This document shows positions 7,232 to 11,516 of a stretch of DNA of 11,516 nt, piece after piece. The position numbers and the translations under genes are program-made. Below the pieces are notes generated by a model that worked only from the letters and a program-made list of their open reading frames with translations, was not told the DNA's origin and ran no database searches. Every line of letters begins with the position of its first letter. The first letter of the stretch is position 1. Source of the DNA: Opitutaceae bacterium (GTDB lineage: Bacteria; Verrucomicrobiota; Verrucomicrobiia; Opitutales; Opitutaceae); the NCBI GenBank assembly GCA_031282705.1, contig JAITDF010000056.1:1-11516 (forward strand). Direction: 5' to 3'.

Positions 7232-10165
7232 GAATCTTCCGCTGATTCCGACATTTAACCGTGTGCCATTGCGCTCATCCGTGAGCACATAATTGGAATT
7301 CATGATGTAAGTGCCCGGAGCGTAGTTGAACACATTGTTGATGTCGCAAAATAACGTGAACCTGCGATCCAGCCGGTATTGGATGTTGAGATCCAGCGTC
7401 CTGTCCTCAAAGAAATAGCTGCGGGACAGCGGATTTTCATTGTAAGCGCCCAGATAACCCGCGTTGTAATTATAGAAAGCCCGGACGAGCCATTTTTTAT
7501 AACGGAAAGTCGCGCCGGCATTCGCCGACCACGGCTTGAAGCCGGGAATTTGCGTCCCGCCGATGTCCCCGGAAAACTGTCCCCTGCTTTCAAGCCAGGT
7601 CACATTTCCCATGACCGAGACCCGCCGCCACAGGCCCGGCAGGAACGTGAGGTCTTTGGAAAAATTAAACTCCACGCCCCGCACGCGCGCGTTTTCCATG
7701 TTTGCATAGGTCGCATAATCGTATCCCTCGAACTGGCCGTCGAAGCCGTTGTCCGGCCCGGCGCCGATGAGGCTGGTCATCCGGCTTATGAAACCTTTCA
7801 TTTCACGACTGAAGGCGCCTATTGTATAAAAACCCACATTTTTTGAATAATACTCGATGCTTATGTCGTAATTATCCGAGGTCATCGCGTGCAAATCGGG
7901 ATTGTTTTCCGTGACCGTGCCGAGTCCGGTTGTGCTGTCGTTGCTCACCCTGATCATGGGCACGATTTGATTAATTCCCGGCCGGGCCATGCTGGTGGAC
8001 CAGCTTGCCCGCGCCTGCAGATTCGGGCGCAATGTATAACGAAGGTGCGCGCCGGGGAACGCATCATCATACGCGGTCTCCTGGTCGGTGCTCACCAGCG
8101 GCTGATTGGCGTTGCGCTGGTAGCTGCCGCGCAGCTTCTGCCGGGTCTTTTCCACGCGCACCCCGGCGAGCAAATACAATCTGTTCCAGAAGTGGGCCTC
8201 GCCCATGAGGTAGGCCGCGGGGACGACCTCCCACACCCGGGATTCGGGGTTTGTGACATCGGTGGCCGAACGCGTAAAATATTCCGGGTGCGCATCAAAC
8301 AATGCCTTCACTTTCCCATAGTCCCACCTGCCCATGCGGGGATAAAAATCATGGAAAAGTCCATAATCGGAATCCGAACGGGAAAACTGCGGCATGGCCA
8401 GCCCCGTGCCGTCTCCATTATACGTCCAGTTTTCGGTATTCGACAGGGCGGCGTAGTCTCTGACACGGATTGACGCCCCTGCTTGAAATGCGAGTGGGAA
8501 GCCCGCCTTTGAGAATGAATGCCGCCAGTCAATTTTCACCTCCCTTGTCTCGTCTTTCACGCTCATGGGGCCCTTTTGAAGGGCCGCTCCGGTGTAGATT
8601 GAAGGGTTCGCGCCGGCAAAAATGAGATTGTCGCCATACGTCTGGCTCAAAACCGGGCGCTTTTTGTCCCGTGCCGAATCCAGGGCGACGCCGACGCCTA
8701 TATTGGAGGCCGTGGCCAGAAAATCCTGATAATAACTGTCGTCAGTCGAATAACCGTAGCTTGCCTCAAGCCGCAGCCAGCCTTCATTCAAGGCCAGTTT
8801 TCCTCCCAGAGCGATTTTATAGAGGTCCCTTTTTCGCGGATTGATTCCGGCGCCGTTCTGCACGGTCGCGTTCAGCAGCTCCGTGTAATCCTCCGTGAAG
8901 CCGGGGGCGACGGATGCCGTGCGGGTCGCCGTCATCATCGGCGTGGCGCCCGCCTCAATGGCGGCCCGGCTCACCACATTATAGTCGGCGACCCGGCCGT
9001 TTCCGGAGAACCGGTAATCGTATCTGTCCAGGTCATAATCAAAATGGGTGTAATTTCCGCCCAGCCAGAGCGAAAGCCGGGGATTCACCCTGTAATCAAA
9101 CTTGAGGCTGGCGCCGCTCCGCACGCGGGTGGTGCAGTCATCCAGAAGTCGCAGGCGCGTGTTGACCACGGTTTGCGGGGAGGGGGTCGCGTAGGTCAGC
9201 GAATTTTGCAGGCGGTCCCGCGTATTGTATGTCTTGGAGTAACTTCCCGCCAGGGTGATGCCCATGTTTCTTCGGGCGCCGAAGGTGTCGAGATAGGTGA
9301 ATGCGGCGCTGGGGGTCCACTCCGTGTCACGGCGGTAGCTGTTCCAATTGTAGCCCACGCGATAGCTGATCAGGCGGTCGGACATCTCGAAGGCCGATTT
9401 GGTGACCAAATTGATGTTTCCCCCCAGGGAGTCGGCCGGCATGTCAGGGGTGGGGGCTTTCGTCAGCCTTAGTGCGCTGATCAACTCCGCCGGTATAATA
9501 TCAATCGAAAACGCCCGCCCGCTGGCGTCATCGTTATTGGCGGTGGCCAGGTTGGAACCGTCCATGGACACGGTGCTCATGCTCGATGGCATGCCGCGCA
9601 CGGAGACACTTTGTATGTCGCCATTGACCTTTCCCTGGGCTATGCCGGGGAGTCGCTGGAGGAAATTGCCGATGTTGCCATCGGCGACATTGCCGAAGGC
9701 GTCCATGGCAATGATGTTCATGATATTCGGGGCGTTTTTCTGGGCGACGATGGCGGCCGCGTTGCCCTCGCGCTCCCCCGTGACCACAAATTCGCTGAGT
9801 TTATATATTTCCGACTGGAGCTCGAAATCCAGCGAGGCGGTCATCCCGGCGCGCACGGTCACGGCCTGTTCCGCGTCCTCCAGGCCCATGTAGGAAACCC
9901 GCACGGCGAACCCGCCCGCGGGCACGTCGCTTATGATAAAGCGGCCGGTTTTATCCGTCTGCGTTTGCCGGGCGATTTCAGGGATCGCCACGGTCGCGCC
10001 TTCAAGGTAGGCGCGGGAGGCGGCGTTCAGCACCGATCCCCGCACCACCCCGGTGCCTTGAGGCTGGCGGCCGGCGCCGGCTTCCTGGGCCGGCAACGGG
10101 CCGGCGGCGGTGAATGCAAGCAGGAGCGCTCCGAAGAGCATGGGGAGACAGTCTGGTGTTTTCAT
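7229..10165 (-). CDS. TonB-dependent outer-membrane receptor with N-terminal carboxypeptidase-regulatory-like domain
   Basis: This 978-residue protein has a signal peptide (MKTPDCLPMLFGALLLAFTA, cleavage near LPA-Q at 26-27). A beta-sandwich of the carboxypeptidase regulatory-like type spans about 38-118 (VVRGSVLNAASRAYLEGATVAI, TDKTGRFIISDVPAGGFAVRV). A TonB-box-like segment, KLSEFVVTGERE, is at about 122-133. The plug domain is at about 140-255 (GNIGNFLQRLPGI, SVSVRGMPSSMSTVSMDG, MPADSLGGNINLVTKSAF). The remainder is a 22-strand-type barrel rich in aromatic alternating strands, ending NVGISGRF with the expected terminal Phe. Architecture and length fit the large Xanthomonas/Caulobacter-type receptors that take up oligosaccharides. 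No SusD-like gene is adjacent; the immediate partner is the overlapping autotransporter. The ATG at 10165 is preceded by CTTCACC and not by a Shine-Dalgarno. Substrate is inferred from context to be a product of the flanking sialidase-like proteins. Confidence 0.95.
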   Translation of the reverse strand: MKTPDCLPMLFGALLLAFTAAGPLPAQEAGAGRQPQGTGVVRGSVLNAASRAYLEGATVAIPEIARQTQTDKTGRFIISDVPAGGFAVRVSYMGLEDAEQAVTVRAGMTASLDFELQSEIYKLSEFVVTGEREGNAAAIVAQKNAPNIMNIIAMDAFGNVADGNIGNFLQRLPGIAQGKVNGDIQSVSVRGMPSSMSTVSMDGSNLATANNDDASGRAFSIDIIPAELISALRLTKAPTPDMPADSLGGNINLVTKSAFEMSDRLISYRVGYNWNSYRRDTEWTPSAAFTYLDTFGARRNMGITLAGSYSKTYNTRDRLQNSLTYATPSPQTVVNTRLRLLDDCTTRVRSGASLKFDYRVNPRLSLWLGGNYTHFDYDLDRYDYRFSGNGRVADYNVVSRAAIEAGATPMMTATRTASVAPGFTEDYTELLNATVQNGAGINPRKRDLYKIALGGKLALNEGWLRLEASYGYSTDDSYYQDFLATASNIGVGVALDSARDKKRPVLSQTYGDNLIFAGANPSIYTGAALQKGPMSVKDETREVKIDWRHSFSKAGFPLAFQAGASIRVRDYAALSNTENWTYNGDGTGLAMPQFSRSDSDYGLFHDFYPRMGRWDYGKVKALFDAHPEYFTRSATDVTNPESRVWEVVPAAYLMGEAHFWNRLYLLAGVRVEKTRQKLRGSYQRNANQPLVSTDQETAYDDAFPGAHLRYTLRPNLQARASWSTSMARPGINQIVPMIRVSNDSTTGLGTVTENNPDLHAMTSDNYDISIEYYSKNVGFYTIGAFSREMKGFISRMTSLIGAGPDNGFDGQFEGYDYATYANMENARVRGVEFNFSKDLTFLPGLWRRVSVMGNVTWLESRGQFSGDIGGTQIPGFKPWSANAGATFRYKKWLVRAFYNYNAGYLGAYNENPLSRSYFFEDRTLDLNIQYRLDRRFTLFCDINNVFNYAPGTYIMNSNYVLTDERNGTRLNVGISGRF

Positions 10166-10205
10166 GGTGAAGCTGGTTAAGCGGGGGGAATGTTTTGGAG
10201 GTTTT

Positions 10206-10238
10206 TATAAAAGCGGCCCCGCCTCCGCGAAGGAGGGG
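10206..10238 (-). terminator. Hairpin with short U run between first sialidase-like gene and receptor gene
   Basis: Read on the minus strand, CCTCC (10236-10232), loop TTCGC and GGAGG (10226-10222) form a five-pair stem. It can be extended by two further C-G pairs across one bulged C, and is followed by CCGC and TTTTATAAAA. This resembles a weak intrinsic terminator or an intra-operon attenuator or RNA-stability hairpin. It sits 25 nt after the stop of the first gene and 55 nt before the receptor ATG. The U run is only four bases, so full termination is doubtful. Confidence 0.4.
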
Positions 10239-10262
10239 ACGGCGGTTGATGTTGTCATGGTG

Positions 10263-11438
10263 TCATCGCGCTGGATGCCAGATCGTGGCGGCGATATGAT
10301 TGTTTGGGATGGCCTTGGTGGTGTAATAATACACAATGACAATGCCGCCGTCGGGGCGCGGCGCGGCCCGGGTATAGCCGATGTCCCATTTGCGGGCGTC
10401 CTTGCGAAGGACAATCTCCTTCGACCACCCGGCGCCGTTGTCCTGGCTGATTTTGGCGGCCAGCCCGAACGGGGGGTTGCGGCGGCTGCAATAAATGGCG
10501 GCGACGGAGCCGTCCTGCAAGGCGAGCAAGGACACCGGATTGCCGCCGCCCTTTTCCAGCACGCCGAGGTGCCGCCACGTGCGGCAATTGTCGGTGCTTT
10601 CGTATATGTCCGTCCATTTGGCCCGTTCAAAGCGCTGCCGCAGCGCGCAAATGAAACGGCCGCCGGTCAGTTTGACCGCCGAGGGCATTATGGAAAATAT
10701 CACCTCCGATTTTCCTTTGATATCATCACGCCTTCCCGCGGCATCAAGGATGTCGCCGCCAATCCACGAGAGGAACCGGAATGTCTTCGTCCCGTCGGTG
10801 GTCTCAAGCGCGCATGAGCGCGAGTAGGTCGCCCCGCGTCGGGTGACGCGCGCGGTCATGAACACGATGCAGGAGGATTTTCCCGTCACAATATAGCTGG
10901 TTCTTGCTTCGCTCGCATAATCAAAGCCGGGAAGCTGGTAAGGCCCCTCCCAGCGGCGCCCCCGGTTTTGGGAGACATAAAACGAACCGCCCCGGAGTTT
11001 CATGGCAAAGCCGGGATGCGTGAGATCGAACCCGCCCGGCGAGGGAACGGGGATTCGTTCGCCCTCCCGTTGCTGGCGGAATTTCTCCTCGTCGCCGATA
11101 TAGTCAGGCAATCCGATTTCGGGGTGAGCCTCCGCCGTCCATGTCTCCCCGCCATCCAGACTGCGGGCGAACATGATTTCCTTGGGGCTGTTGCGATCCA
11201 CGCTGTGATCGCCGTCCGTCTCCACGAAGGACGCCACTTCAAATGCGGTCAGGATTTCACCGCCCCAAGACCAGATGCCCTCGTTCGCCGGCCAGCCTGC
11301 AAACTTGTCGTCTTGGGAATATACAACGAGATTTCTTACTTCAGGGGCGGCGAGGGAAAAGGAGACGGCGACACAATAAATGGCCAACCCTTTTAAAAAC
11401 AAGCAGATGGAATTGACGGGGGGGGGGGGGGGCGTCAT
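10263..11438 (-). CDS. Secreted sialidase-like BNR/Asp-box protein (paralog 2), start next to poly-C tract
   Basis: This 391-residue protein is a paralog of the one at 1383-2543; my hand alignment of the last ~120 residues gives roughly 60% identity. Shared signatures are FAGWPANEGIWSWGGEI (46-62), HPGFAMKLR (141-149), ARTSYIVTG (178-186), RAKWTDIYESTDNCRTW (272-288) and WDIGYTRAxxRPDG (351-364). Asp-box motifs are SLDGGETW (93-100), SQNRGRRW (156-163, degenerate), STDNCRTW (281-288) and SQDNGAGW (331-338). No FRIP motif is present. A hydrophobic segment, LFLKGLAIYCVAVSFSLA (13-30), is an evident signal peptide. The annotated ATG at 11438 puts MTPPPPPVNSIC in front of it, with the five prolines encoded by 15 consecutive C. 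A TTG at codon 13 would give a normal-looking signal peptide, so the true start may lie after the tract. No Shine-Dalgarno precedes the ATG. This is the first gene of the visible run. Confidence 0.88.
   Translation of the reverse strand: MTPPPPPVNSICLFLKGLAIYCVAVSFSLAAPEVRNLVVYSQDDKFAGWPANEGIWSWGGEILTAFEVASFVETDGDHSVDRNSPKEIMFARSLDGGETWTAEAHPEIGLPDYIGDEEKFRQQREGERIPVPSPGGFDLTHPGFAMKLRGGSFYVSQNRGRRWEGPYQLPGFDYASEARTSYIVTGKSSCIVFMTARVTRRGATYSRSCALETTDGTKTFRFLSWIGGDILDAAGRRDDIKGKSEVIFSIMPSAVKLTGGRFICALRQRFERAKWTDIYESTDNCRTWRHLGVLEKGGGNPVSLLALQDGSVAAIYCSRRNPPFGLAAKISQDNGAGWSKEIVLRKDARKWDIGYTRAAPRPDGGIVIVYYYTTKAIPNNHIAATIWHPAR
11418..11432 (+). repeat. 15-bp homopolymeric G tract (C tract in the coding strand)
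   Basis: Fifteen G occur in a row on the + strand, three bases inside the annotated ATG of the first sialidase-like gene (ATG-ACG-C15-GTC). In the present length the frame is open. With one C more, the frame ends at a TGA roughly 30 codons on. With one C fewer, it ends at a TAA within about 20 codons. Tracts of this length are unstable in replication and are also hard to sequence accurately. Confidence 0.9.
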
Positions 11439-11458
11439 GGAAGTTTTTTGTTTTTGGA

Positions 11459-11510
11459 GGGGGGGGTTCGGGGGGTGGCGGCGGCGGGGGTGGTTTTGCG
11501 GGGGGATGGG
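11459..11510 (+). other. G-run cluster with quadruplex potential upstream of the first gene
   Basis: Runs of G on the + strand occur at 11459-11466 (8), 11470-11475 (6), 11486-11490 (5), 11500-11505 (6) and 11508-11510 (3), separated by loops of 2-10 bases. This satisfies the usual G3+ four-tract pattern for an intramolecular quadruplex. It lies in the leader or promoter region of the minus-strand gene starting at 11438, with the G-rich strand as template. No conventional promoter was recognised in the 78 bp available. Confidence 0.6.
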
Positions 11511-11516
11511 AAAAAC

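Noticed and set aside
2574..10165. Interpretation as a SusC/SusD polysaccharide utilisation locus
   Set aside because: The receptor is of the Xanthomonas/Caulobacter type and no SusD-like lipoprotein is present in the window.

Overview
The window is GC-rich bacterial DNA in which every supported gene lies on the minus strand. Gene content points to the PVC superphylum, most likely an Opitutaceae-type verrucomicrobium. The pointers are a TonB-dependent receptor with no SusD partner, a very large autotransporter with PATR-type repeats plus Chlamydia Pmp-like motifs (GGGI/FxxN-type repeats and an FYDPI motif), secreted BNR/Asp-box sialidase-like proteins of the GWPANEGxWSWG type, and a nucleoside hydrolase of the DTDxxNEVDDQ type. 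The taxonomic placement is an inference from protein families; no rRNA or other marker is present.

Layout in the direction of transcription (right to left). The right edge (about 11459-11510) is a dense series of G runs on the + strand, so C-rich in the minus-strand leader. The first gene, a secreted sialidase-like protein (10263-11438), has a 15-nt homopolymeric C tract directly behind its annotated ATG. After a 97-bp gap holding a terminator-like hairpin come a TonB-dependent receptor (7229-10165) and, overlapping it by one base (TGATG), a 1551-residue autotransporter (2574-7229). About 30 bp further is a second sialidase-like protein (1383-2543), a clear paralog of the first. Next come a short remnant resembling the N-terminus of a sodium:solute symporter (1108-1308), a purine-rich hexamer-repeat leader (1028-1107), and an intact nucleoside hydrolase-family gene (140-1018). 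At the left edge is the start of an IS630-like transposase (1-63) that runs out of the window.

Proposed working of the locus (inference): two secreted Asp-box propeller proteins would trim or bind a glycan or glycoconjugate, the TonB-dependent receptor would import the product across the outer membrane, and the co-translated autotransporter would present a long beta-helical passenger at the surface, possibly as the glycan-binding or adhesive partner that SusD provides in Bacteroidota. A symporter and a nucleoside hydrolase-like enzyme would have completed uptake and intracellular cleavage, but the symporter now looks decayed. The homopolymer and hexamer repeats next to two start regions raise the possibility that expression is variable by slipped-strand mutation.
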